This document shows positions 22,603 through 34,381 of a DNA stretch of 64,000 bases, piece after piece. The stretch comes from Dasyornis broadbenti. Taxonomy: Eukaryota > Chordata > Aves > Passeriformes > Dasyornithidae. Position 1 is the stretch's first letter; each line of letters starts with the position of its first letter. Both the position numbers and the translations under genes were made by a program. The DNA is taken from positions 2,215,523-2,279,522 of the forward strand of contig VZRN01005010.1 in NCBI GenBank assembly GCA_013397935.1. Direction: 5' to 3'. Below the pieces are notes generated by a model. That model was not told where the DNA came from and searched no databases. It saw nothing but the letters and a program-made list of their open reading frames with translations.

Positions 22603-22621
22603 GGGGGAGGGGGAGGAGGGG
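22603..22621 (+). repeat. G-rich purine tract
   Basis: The order is G5-A-G5-A-G2-A-G4 in an otherwise AT-rich region. It is all-purine and could form a two-layer quadruplex, or a bulged three-layer one; this is inference from G-run spacing. Confidence 0.8.
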
Positions 22622-23561
22622 TAAAAACACAACAAGGAAAAATCCTAAAATGCAAAACAATTGTTCAAGTCCTGTTACAGAAACACTGGTACCACTGTTA
22701 GCTGAGTGAGTGATGGCTTGTGACAGGAGACAGAAATGTCTCACCTGCATGTATGGCATTCTCATCCAAACAGCTGTGCACACCATATGATTTATTTCTG
22801 TGGATGAGAGAGACTGTCATGCACAAACAGTGAGCTTCTTTTCTTATCACAAGCCTTGACTGGATGCAATCCTCTGAACTGTTGTGCCAATGTGTCTTCC
22901 CACTGCAATGCACTTCTTCATTTTGGTGAAGCAAAATAGTGTTGATCATCGCAAGAGAGCCTGGAATAGTGTCCAAGAAACCTCTTAATTCTGACAACAT
23001 TTTTGCAAGGAGTAGAATAAGGCAAGGTACATCATCCTTGCACTTTTTTTTTTTCTTGCTCAGCACAATATTCTGCTTGTTGCTGACACTTCTGCATAGT
23101 CAGCTATGAAGGAATATGAACAAAATACTTCCTTTCCAGTTGAGATACAGTTCCCTTTCCACTGAAAACAGGAATCTGGCATTCAGATGTGACTTACATT
23201 TAGATCTCAGAACAATACGTACAAAAGCTGTGTGAAGCTGGAGTAGATATAATCCATAACTTTATGAATACTGGCTGAGTGAATATCTTCCTGTAATCTT
23301 CATTACCACAGAACCTTCTCCACATAACTGACTCACCTAATGCCCTGTTCTGGGGTCAAGACTTAAAAATGTGAGCATAGCTAATTGAAGTATTAGCTCA
23401 TCAGATGGCTCATCATAAACTATTAATAATGGGCCTGCCTTATTCTTGTGTCTCATAGATCTAGTCAGTGTCAGTCATGATAATCATGTTTTTTTCATTT
23501 TCACTTACCATGTAGAATGTCTGAATAATTTCCTGGTTTACAAGTTTAATACTTTTCTTCC

Positions 23562-23580
23562 TTTTTTTTTTTTTTTTTTT
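23562..23580 (+). repeat. Poly-T run
   Basis: Nineteen T preceded by CTTCC and followed by CTTCC. It is a pyrimidine tract with no associated element recognised. Confidence 0.9.
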
Positions 23581-24929
23581 CTTCCTGAATTAGTCCTAAA
23601 TCTGAGTAGTTGGGATATTTCATGGACCATATGTTTCAAGATTGATAGAGGAACCCACTTTAATCTTGTATCTCCTAAGAAGCTGCCGCTGTACATAAAA
23701 TACTACTTTTTATTCTATTTATTAGATTGTATATCTTAAGAGATTCAGCAGGAAATAGAACAAGGATGATTACGAATTGCATTCCAAGCTAGTTGCTAAA
23801 CAATACAAAGATAAAGAACTTTTACATTTTTGTTCGCGATTATCCAATACTTTTTTTTTTTTTTGCATTCTCACTATGTATATACAGATCTGGTTTGGCT
23901 TGGAAATAATTAACTTTCTATTCCAGTGAATAAAAACGATGGTAAGTTTAAAAAGCTATATATATTGTTTTATAAGCCAACGTGACATTTAGGCTTAACC
24001 TGGTGACATTTCTGCTCCCTGCTTCTCTCTGTAACACCTGTGGCTGATCTTGCTGTCATGTGGGAAACTGCTTCCATGGAAACACCGTCTGCACTGTATG
24101 GTGTCTGCTTTTGATTTAATGCATTTTTCATAACTTTTTTTTTCTCCATTTTTATGGTGAATTTGCCATGTTTCTGGATATTCTTGCGATATGCATATTC
24201 TCCCATCCCTGTTCACAAATACTGGGTGCGTCACACATTTGCACACCAATTTGTGTGGTTCCCTCAGGGTTGCTGATGTGACTTTGCTACCAGTTCAGGT
24301 CAAGGACACCAAGTATCTGCTTGGTCGCATGCAGTACACACTGTGCAGCTTATGCGGGGCTGTTTAAACTGCCTACAGATTGACCACTACATGGATCCAC
24401 AGCAAGACACAGCATTTGCACTTTGGTTAAATGCAGCATTTGAAATACAGGAAAAGTTAAAAACTGATTAAAACTTTAGGACTTGAAGCAAGACTGAAAC
24501 AAAAAAGAAAGTAGCTATTCAAGAATCAAATTTTTGAGAGACCCATTGGTTTTCTGAGGGAATCTGTGATTCACTCCAGTCTCTAATCTTGTTCATGTCT
24601 GGAGAATAATTAAAATAGGTCACATGCAGAGAGGACCCAGACTCAGAGTGATATAGATGTGGGGTTTTTTAGTCCTGGTCTACCTCTTTCATAGTGAAGT
24701 CAGCACCAGACTTTGGTGTCAACAAAGCTTTCTGAAGGGATTGGCTTTTTAAAAACAGCATTATATTAAAAGAAAAAAAGCAGACAATATACTAAAACTC
24801 AAAACATTTTTTTAGTAAAACAACCATGGTATTCATAAAATAAAGAAATAGTAAGAGCAATATTGAAGTTCTCTTTTTCTTCAAGTATACTGTGTAATTG
24901 TTGTATACTCATAGAAAACAGATATGTAA

Positions 24930-24993
24930 TAGAAACATGGAATGGTTTGAGTGAAAAGGAGCCTTTAAAGATCATCTAGTCCAACTCCCTTCC
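24930..24993 (-). mobile_element. Very short CR1 LINE 3' end
   Basis: ACATGGAATGGTTTGAG, then GGAGCCTTTAAAGATCATCT and AGTCCAACTCCC, match the reverse complement of the last ~65 bp of avian CR1. The very short length reflects heavy 5' truncation, typical of CR1. The 3' terminal 8-mer repeats are reduced or eroded. Confidence 0.78.
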
Positions 24994-25504
24994 TGCATAC
25001 TAAAATTGTCATTCAAATTGTGAAGTAAAAGAGTTAAAAGTTTGAAAATGCCAAAACAAAGTTCGCTCTTGCAGCAGTTTTACCTGCATGTGATAAAGCT
25101 TGCAGTTATTAATTAACATTCAATAGAAGCTGAGCATTCCCATTAAGCTAATTTAACAATACCAAAGACTGAATTATTTTTTCAAAATAGCTGATTTGCA
25201 CTGGTAGAGTGCTCTTAAAGGTAGATAAGTCTTAAGGAAGTACTTTCCAATACATATCAGCACTTTTAGACATGGATTCATGACCCGTTTCTTATTCTTC
25301 TGTGTTATGAAGCGTGGACTTTGCAGGGATTTATCATGTACACATTAAATACCTGAGCAATCTTTACCCTTGTAACCAACATTCATTCTCACTTGAATTG
25401 CAGCTGGGAATTTCATGTAAAGTACAACAGCTTATCTTCTCTCATTGTCTTTCTTTCTCTGGTGTTTAAGGAAGAGTATCTTTTCCACTCTCTTAGTCCT
25501 TCTG

Positions 25505-25527
25505 CTAGAACTCCTTTGGAGTTCTAG
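25505..25527. repeat. Perfect 10-bp inverted repeat with 3-base loop
   Basis: CTAGAACTCC, loop TTT, then GGAGTTCTAG. It is a perfect hairpin with a tight loop. No RNA-polymerase III terminator or miRNA-length stem surrounds it, so it is too short to be a miRNA precursor by itself. Confidence 0.9.
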
Positions 25528-28500
25528 TTAACCACCTATATTTAAGTGAAGGTGATCTATTAAGAGTGTTAACCATTAGCTTTGGTCACTGAAAGAGGAA
25601 CAGAAGTGTAGAAAATAGGAACAGAGGATTGTAAGGGAGAATGTACTGATTGCAGGCTGTTTATAATTGCAGCTCTTTTAGTAGAGCATTGCTTGACTTC
25701 AATGGCTCCATGGTCCACTCTAGCAACACAAGAAGTTTGAGATAAATACTCTGACCTGAACCTTTATATCACTCTGTGAGGGTAGTGCATAGTGGAACAG
25801 CAAAGCCCCTAGCTCCAAGAAAACCAGGAGGAGAGTGTCTGGCCCTATGCCATTGGAGCACTCTGCGTAGGTGTCTCTGAGGAGCATGTGTCCCGCTGTG
25901 TCTGCCCACAGACAGCAAACGGTGCCTTGGGAACTGTTACTAGTCAAGCCTTGGTGAAGTCCAGAATGGCTTTTATCTTTGGGTTTGGGGCAAAACTGGA
26001 ACTGGTCTCAGAAGCCATGATGCAGTTCTTGACAGCTCCTTGCTTCATGCTTCAGTACAAACACTCTTGTCTCAAGTTTAAAATACACTGACATGAGATG
26101 ATCTGCTTAAAGTGTCACACGTTTCTGCTGGCGGCCGTGGCGTCAAGTGCTTTTCTTCTGGCTATTGCTCATTGCTGAAAATCTGCAGGGGGAGTAATTA
26201 GAAAAAAAATTGTCAGCACGAATGATGTTTAAGGTCCATGCTAAGAGCTCACTCATCCCATCTGCTTAAGAAAATCATCCCTCCAGTAAATTCATTTTTA
26301 ATTTGAACAAGAGCCCTGGTTTAGTCACACCACAGTCATTTTTAATTATGTTATTGAGGCTGTGTTGGGTTTTTCTTGCCCTTCTGTGCTGATGCTCTAT
26401 TTCCTCATCAGTGCTGTCTCTCCTTGACTCTTCATTAGGAAGACAGGGACTCAAAACACAATACATGAAGCAGACCCACTAGTTTACTTTTTTAATTCAG
26501 GGTGGTGTTTTTCCTAAAAATAAATTTATCTACTTTTCTCATTTCCCAGCTGTCACACAGAGGCATCTTTAGCATCTGCTGGTATCAAGAATCTATAAAT
26601 AGAAGTATCTGAGTACAAAACTCAAGGAAAGAGTTTTTCTGCTCTTCCTTTGAAATAGATGGGAATAAAAAGGATATTTGAAAGAAAACAGTAAGGGAAA
26701 AGATGCTGAATATGTATGTATACATTTTCTTCTAAATAAATATGGCAATTAATCAGTTAGAGATACATTAAGACTACTGTATTTTAAGAAAAAAAAGGAA
26801 AGTGATACCTACCTAACTCCAGCAGTCTCAACAGACATTTGGATCCCACACAGCATTTTGCAAGGGAGCTTATTGGAAAAAGAATTCACAAACTGAGAAA
26901 TTTTAAGTATTCTCCTGCCTATCTTCAGCTTCAATGTTCTGCGTGGATTAAACTGTTGTATGTGGACAGCATATTTGCACTAGGTTTTTGATGATTAGAT
27001 GGTCAACAGCAGCATTAACACAGCCAGCTCTCTCCTGCTGCAGTCCAAAAATTGCCCTCCACCACAATGACAACCTCCCCTGTAGTAAAGTCTGCTTCAT
27101 GGGAATTATCTCATGAGTGTGACTGATGATCCCTCTGTGTAACAGGATATTTCCATTGAAGTGCTATGGGAAATGCAGTAGAAAACAATCAAAGTCTCTG
27201 GATTTAAGATATTAGAGCGGACAAGGAGAGAATGTAGATCTCAGATTCAGTGACTCCTTTCAATTTATCACATGATCAGTCATTTCTTGCCTGGCTATTG
27301 TTTCCCAGCTACTCCCTTGTGCTGCTTTACCAATGACTGCAAAAATGCAGAGATTTGTGACATGGTAGTTAATTCTTCACAAGAGAAAGGACTCTAGCTT
27401 TGCATATCAACCACTGCAGAACTAAAAATATTCTCAGTGTCATGATCAGCAGCATCTGCCCCACAGGCAGCCGCAGCAGTGAAAGAGGAGAATGCCAAGA
27501 AAGGACTTGTCTTCCTTGACACAGCACTTTACCTCAGTTTAGTTAGTAGGGAGAGTTACAGGCTGGAAGTGTCAAATAACATAATAAACGGTGATCTGCT
27601 TTCTCTCCCTTCATTATCACTTTCTGTCTCCACTGGTTGAGTTAAAAGGAAATGGCCATCTTGCTCAATTTTCTTAAAGTATCCTTATAGATGCCTAGTC
27701 AGAAGAAAGGCTCTTTATGAAACCTTGATTTGGATCATGGAAAATAATTTAATTTCAAGGAGTTTTAAACTGAGACACGATGCTAAGGAAAGGTACAATT
27801 GAAAGATTGTGAAGTGTTATAGTTCTAGGACAGAACTCCAGACTGTTGTACAGTCCTTTGTACAATGGACAGTTTTATCCAGGAGAAAAGGAGAATCTTG
27901 CCAAGGTTTCACCAGAATTACACAGTTTTTCTATACAGTCATAAGTGGCATGTGATCAAAGCTGCCTTAAGCTATTTTTTGTAAAAGAAGAACTGATTTT
28001 ATTATCTTAAGCCTCTAACTTATTAAAACTTGGTTGTGATATTTCCTTTATATTTTGCATTGTGTTTCAGAAAATACCTTGCGACTATGGTTATGAACAT
28101 AAAATTAATAATTCATTATATACTATGGAGCATCATGATTTTTAATAAAACTTGAAGCTTATTTATGCAAGGGAAGTATGCTTTTCATATAGTGGGATGT
28201 GTGTTCCTCTGGAAGCTTGTAATAAAATATCACTGAAAACATGCAGATCACATTTCAACAAAGCTCGTACTTTATATAGCAGTGCAAACAAGATCTCCTC
28301 ACTGCAGATAGTTCAGAGAAGTGCAAGCAGAGAAACAACAGTATAAGAAGAGCACACTAGCCAAGATTTTAAAAATATATTTATTACCTTGAAGCATAAG
28401 TGCTCACACCCTTGCCCTTGTAGTTTAAATTCAAGTACAACAGTGCACGATTGTTACCGTCTCTCTGCTTTCTTGGCATTTTCTGGGTTGAACCCCCACC

Positions 28501-31500
28501 GTGTTCTGTGCATTCAGAGCTGCTGTGCTCCTTACCTTACTCTGAGGACTGCAGAGGAAGGGAATTGTGAACCATTGGGACCAGAAGGCAGAGTTATGAG
28601 ATTTTGATGCAGAAAATAACCTTCAGATTGTGACAAGGTTCTACCTCATCAGCTCCTGTGTTGGGATGAAGGTCTGCTTATTCTGCTTTCATACTTCAAA
28701 AAGGCAGACAATCCTGGCCTTCTTAGTCTGACAGGAGTTCTCTAAACAAGCCTTCCTTTCCCATCTAACCCCTGAAAGAGGTTGATAAAGACCCTCTCCT
28801 TACAGGCTATGCTTGATTCAAAGCCCATGGGAAGACTGAAAAGCAATAAAAAAACAGATTTGTTTTCTTTCTTTGCATTTTTGAACAAAAAGTACCTTCC
28901 CTATAGCTTGGAGATGCTAAATTCTATAGACTTCCCAGTTTTGGAAGACCATGGAAGAGGCTACTTCTGTGATGGGTGGCCTGTTTTTTTGGTTATTTTT
29001 TTGTAATTGCTGATTAAGAGGGTCCAACAGTTTGAACATGACTGGACTAGACAGCGGCTAGGTTTTCTGGCTAAAAACTGGGCAACAAGACAGAAGGACA
29101 TGAACTACCAGAGCAGAAAATGATCTAGGGTATGATAAAGATTATTGGAACATGACAGAGGAGCTATTGTGGTGATAAAACATGCACTGAAAGAGGTGCT
29201 GCTTTGGAAACAGAAACAGAAGCTAAAGCAGCTGTTAATACATACATTTATAGAAGATCTATTAAGAGCTAGGAAGGAAACTACAATCTCTGTAACAGAA
29301 GAAAACATCGAGCTTCCCATTTTGTGTCTTCAGAGTATGTTAAGGGTTACTCATGACAGCGTTCACACCTTGTAAAAATGATGGAGGTTTTGGATTTTGT
29401 AAGAGAAAGAAGTGTTCAGAGTTAGACAAACAGAATGAAATTATGAAACTTTCAGCAGTGTGGCTTCATCATTTTCTCCATTAACAAGACCAGCACCAAA
29501 GCTCTGCAACCAGTTTTAGTATTCATACTCAGAAAAACATGAATAAAGTGAAAGGAGTAAATTGACAAAAAAATGAATGCTTTGTAGTCTGGAGAAGTCA
29601 TTTATAAGGAAAGCCTAAAGGCTTTGGTAAAAAACCTGTTGAGATGTGACTTTCTAGTCTATACATATGTTTCTGTGTGATCAGAACACACATAATATGT
29701 CTGCCAATTCCACCTCTTTTGGTAATTATTTTTAAAATTGCTTCATGTAGCAGGTTGAGTTGATCTTCCCTTAGTCAGACCATTATAAAGCCACTGCAAA
29801 ACAATTATTGCATGAGAAAATTTTTAAGTCTTTCTTCCTAGAGTAGAAACGTAAAATAATATGCACTAACCAAAATTAAAAATTGAACTTACATATATTA
29901 GAAATGTAGGATAATTTTTGACATTTTTTTCATAATGAGGATAACTACCCATTGGAAATCTTAAGATACAAGGAACTGAGTTATTATTGAATAGCTCTAT
30001 GACAGACATACTGTACGACAACTGGAAATTTGGGGGCTTGAAGCAGGAACATCTGTGGCCATACTGATGCATAAAGTTATGTTAAATTATTGCAGTAGTT
30101 CCTCATGTCTCTGTTTCTGTATATGTGGACTATGAGAGCAGGGCCAACAGAACCCTATAGTTCTCTTCAGGGACAATGATCTATTCAACAGTAGTGCTTC
30201 CTGGGAATTTTCACAAAGGAAAAGCAGACCTGTAGAGTACTTCTGTCTGTTCTTTCTTATGATGAGCTGCAGGTATGTTGACAGTAGTTGTTGTTTTTGT
30301 TTCTATTCCAGGAAAAAAAGCCTTCCTTCTTCTTTTTTTTTTTAACATGAAAAAGATTATTTCCTCTGTGAAAAGAGTCTTTTTAAACACTTAAATCAAA
30401 ACCAAAAGGACCACTGGTGTGCAGGTGAGAAGAAAAGTAATAATATAAGAAAGTTAATACTAAGAAGAAAAGGTAGGAGTCAGAAACCCCAGGTTTAGGT
30501 AAGGACTCAAAAGAGAAAATGTGGGGAAAAAAATCTGTAACCAAAGATGACATAAGTCCTTACATTCACAATAACACAAGAAGGAGTTACAAATTGTCTC
30601 AAGACAACTTTTTTATAGAATCTAAAACCTGTCAGTGATAAAAATCATTAGAGCTCTAAGCACACATTAAAAACATTATACCAATACAGTAATGAATTCT
30701 TAAATTCCTGAAGATGCCTCTTTTTTTTGTTGTTTTTCCCCCTTTTCAGGGTTATAACAATAGCTTCTCAAAATCAGCATTGGCTCACAGATGCATTCTT
30801 TGCTGCTGTAACTATAACCAGCTGTTTGACTAAAATTGACACTGATTTATTAATTTACCAGATCAGACAAAGGTCAGTAATAACTTGTCCTCTTCCTCCT
30901 TAGTATTATCTTCAAGTTTACAGTCAGGTCTCACAGAGATTTTCACTACATTAACTATACATTATGGTCTTGGTAAGAAATCCATTTGAGTCTGGAAAAG
31001 ATTTTCCCCTCATTACTGTTGGATCAGGCTGAGCTGGACTTTGCAGAAATGTCATTTGGCATCTGTCCATACCATAAGCCATACTGTGCTCTATTCTGTG
31101 AAAGTATTCCAAATGTTTCTTGAGCACAGGAATGTCTAAATCCACAGAAGTTATCTAAGAAAGAATATTTCCTGGAAATATTTTGTGGATGGAAATACAG
31201 GAAACAAGTAAAATATTCTGTACCTGTAGAATTAATGAAAAGAAGGAATGCAGACCCTCCTTATGTTAGAATATGATTGCTTTCCCAGTATTTAAATATT
31301 CAACCATAAAATCAGCTACATGTGGTTAAACACATTTTTTTATCATACTTTAAACAACAAAATTCTAAAAAGAGAGTGTACAACAAATCACTCACCTGAT
31401 AAAATGTGTTGCATTTACTATTAACTGTTGATATTACATGCCAGGATGTGCAAGAAATTTTGTCATGGAACGTAGTTGTGCATTTTTGTAACATGATCAG

Positions 31501-31675
31501 GCATACACCAGCTATCTAATGACAGAAACAAGCAATTTGATCTTATTGTGAATGTGTCAAGTAATAAAAAAAGGGCTCTAGGACGTTTGAGGGAAAAAGA
31601 GGCAAGTAACTTGGCTCCCAGAACAATTAATTTGCTCCATGATTTCCTCTTGAACTATAGTAGATGGTCTCAGGG

Positions 31676-31691
31676 AAAAAAAAAAAAAAAA
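31676..31691 (+). repeat. Poly-A run
   Basis: Sixteen A after CAGGG, followed by G and six more A. No element was recognised upstream. Confidence 0.9.
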
Positions 31692-34147
31692 GAAAAAAGA
31701 ATAGCATGTTGGCTGAGATAGTGAATTTTTGCAAAATAGATTTGTTTCAGAAGCACCAAGTTGGACAGTCCTCTGCTTACAATGGTCCATGAACATCCAT
31801 ACTATAGAGACCAGTATTAGACATAATGACTGCTATGTTTGTGGAGCTAAATATGTGGCAAGTGCCTAGCGAATACAACATCTGCCCAGAAACTAACAGT
31901 AATAATGCTGGTACACAAAGGAGTTCTAGACAGAGATGGGAAAGAGAAAGACAGAGACAGAAGACAAATATTACATTCTTTCTGCAATATCTTGCACATA
32001 ACAACAGCATCTTGAGTGGATACCACACAAAACAGTGGTAATCCCTCTGTGTGTATTTCTTCTGAATTCATATTGACTTCTTCAAAACTTTTCACCTCAG
32101 GATGTTAATAAACGTTGGTAGCACAGCTATAACTCTTCAGCAGGTAAGGATACCTTGACCTGGATCTTTCCTCAATGTGTAAATCTCATCTGCTCACCTG
32201 TAGCATCTTCACTGACAATTAGCTGATACTTTGAGAAAATACATGCCAAGAATACTTTCTGCAAAATCTGCAAGCAGTTTAAAAACAATCACTGGATGTG
32301 CACCACGAGCATGCCATATTAGCATGCCATGATTTTGCCACATTTTCACGACTCCTTTAGGTTTGTGTGTTGATAGAATTATAACAGATTATTCTATAAA
32401 TGTGACTAATTCAAGAGCCCATTATTCTACACACAAGCTCAGTGTAGTTCTCCACTGGTATAATGTACTGAAGGTGCAGCTCTACCTTTCATGAGAATTG
32501 GTTTGGCTGTTGGATCCAGAAATAGCACTGATCATTTTTTATAAGCTCTGTTTTTGAGGAAATACTAGAAAAAAATGTAGTAGCAAGGTTTTTTAGTTAC
32601 TTTTTGCTTATGGCAGGTGTCAAGAAAGCAGTTTCCCATCAGAACAAATGAGTTAATAGGATAATTTAGACTGGGAATGACAGCTAGCCAGCCACCGCTC
32701 AAAGCAGAGTGGTCTCCCCAGGACCTTGTCCGATTTTGATTTATTGTGTTAAGAAATAGAGATTGATACTTAATTAGCCTATTTTAATATATTCTTCTGA
32801 TGTCTGACAGAATAAGAATCAATCTTTCTGCAAAGAATCCACAGAAAATATTCACCTCACATTTATGACAATGTTCGTGTCCACACCACTGACAATTTTT
32901 AAAAACGAGGCAAAGAAATGTGTCTCTTCAGAGGCGATCTCAGTTAACTTCCATTTCATTTTGATGTGCACTTATTACCATTGTAATGGGTATTTCAGAG
33001 ATCCTCAGGACTCCTTGGATGTGATAACACTTCTTTACTTATTGTCAAAGGAAGCACTGATGCTCACAAATGAGAATCTTTGAAATAATATGCTTCAGAC
33101 TGTCAGTGTTTGACGACTAATCTAAACCAGTGCTGTTTTTCTTTTTGCAGAAAAAGTATTTATCATTTTTGAATCTCTATATGGACTGCTATATGGTCTG
33201 ACTAGAAAGTTGGACCACTGACCTTTCCTGTTAATGTTGTTAAAGATTGAGCTTCTGATTATATTGGCAACAATCATCATTAAAATAACAAAACCCAACA
33301 TTTTATTATTGCTGTAATAAGACTTTTCTTAGAGTGTAGTGATTCTGATTCCGTGGCCGTTTCCTTAACAATTATAAATGCTAAATTTGGCTCAAGACAA
33401 AGGTGATGCTGAAAACCAAAACCAAGACAATTATGTAAGTTGTCATTGAGAAAATCACCAGTTACAATGCTCAGTGATGCAGAGCAACCGAGCAATATAA
33501 GCAGCGATGTCCTTATCAGATTGTAAGTTTCACCTGTGAAATTGAAATCTCTAGACATTGATAGATAGGGCAGACATGAAATGCATCTTGGGCAAGGCTA
33601 TGACTTCATCCTATGGCCTTAACTTATAGTACCTGATTTGCCTTTCTTATTGGCAATTATCTTGTTCACAAAGGGGGCAGAGGACAGTCTGTTCAGGGGC
33701 TTGTCTCTTGTTTGCTTTAAGATAATGTGATAGTCTTTCGGAATAAGAGTCTCATGCAGGCTGACTTACATCAGCCTATCCCATGACTGCCACCCTAGAT
33801 AGCAAGCCAGCAGGCACATTCATTTAGATTCTGCAGTGGCAACTGCTTTATCTCAAGTCTGTAAAGTCACACTCAAGATCATTCTGTACTGTTCCTAGGA
33901 GTGGCTCCAGAAGTTCTGCTGCTTGTCAGCATCAGCATGTGAACCTTGTCACCAGAAGTCTGAGGGCGCAGTCATGAAGCACAATTGCTGGGGTCTTAAA
34001 TGTACTAATAGCTCTTGACCAACCTCATTTAGGGCTTCTATTCCCATTTGGCACAGATGGAGGCCAGGAACTCCAGCTTAACTCTGGACCTTCAGTGGCA
34101 GTCTAAACTTTGTCATAGGAGTGCCTGTCTTTAGCTCAGCCACTGTG

Positions 34148-34381
34148 CTGGTCCTGACCCTGATCTGCAGAATGACTTCCTGGCTCACCTTGAACCTGTG
34201 TCATCACAGTGGCCCTGCCTGTTGATCGCTGGACTGTGTCTGACACTGGCTGTGATTGCCAGACCTGATTCTGACCCTGACCTGCCAGCTGTAACTCCCT
34301 GACTTGACCTTGGACCTGCCTTATCACCACAAACTTGCCTGGCGGTCTGGACTCTTGGCTGAGCACTTGTCTGGCGCTGAA
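34148..34381 (+). repeat. Two-copy degenerate tandem repeat, 117-bp unit
   Basis: The unit at 34148-34264 aligns with 34265-34381 without large gaps. Both start CTG..TCTGACCCTGA or CTGGTCCTGACCCTGA, and both carry in order a GACTT.C..TG..T.ACCTTG.ACCTG segment, TATCACC or CATCACA, a CTTGCCTG or CCTGCCTG stretch, and CTGGACT. The sequence is rich in CTGACC and CCTGAC words. On the minus strand a 100-codon frame (34136-34438) runs through both units, giving a Gln-rich, Val-rich product that reads as a repeat translation, not a known protein. A weaker third copy may lie to the left near 34055-34145. I do not recognise the repeat family. Confidence 0.75.

Larger units (their letters stand above)
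16656..24929. other. AT-rich unique sequence, no gene seen
   Basis: Contains three short tandem duplications (16748-17816), poly-A and poly-T runs, and a G-rich tract at 22603-22621. The longest frames, 18723-19082 plus (119 codons) and 22698-23066 minus (122 codons), do not resemble known proteins and lack supporting exon structure. Confidence 0.5.

Noticed and set aside
22698..23066. 122-codon minus-strand ORF, the longest in the window
   Set aside because: It has no recognisable domain, begins with a lysine run made by a poly-T tract, and has no exon or promoter context. A frame of this length is expected by chance in 64 kb.
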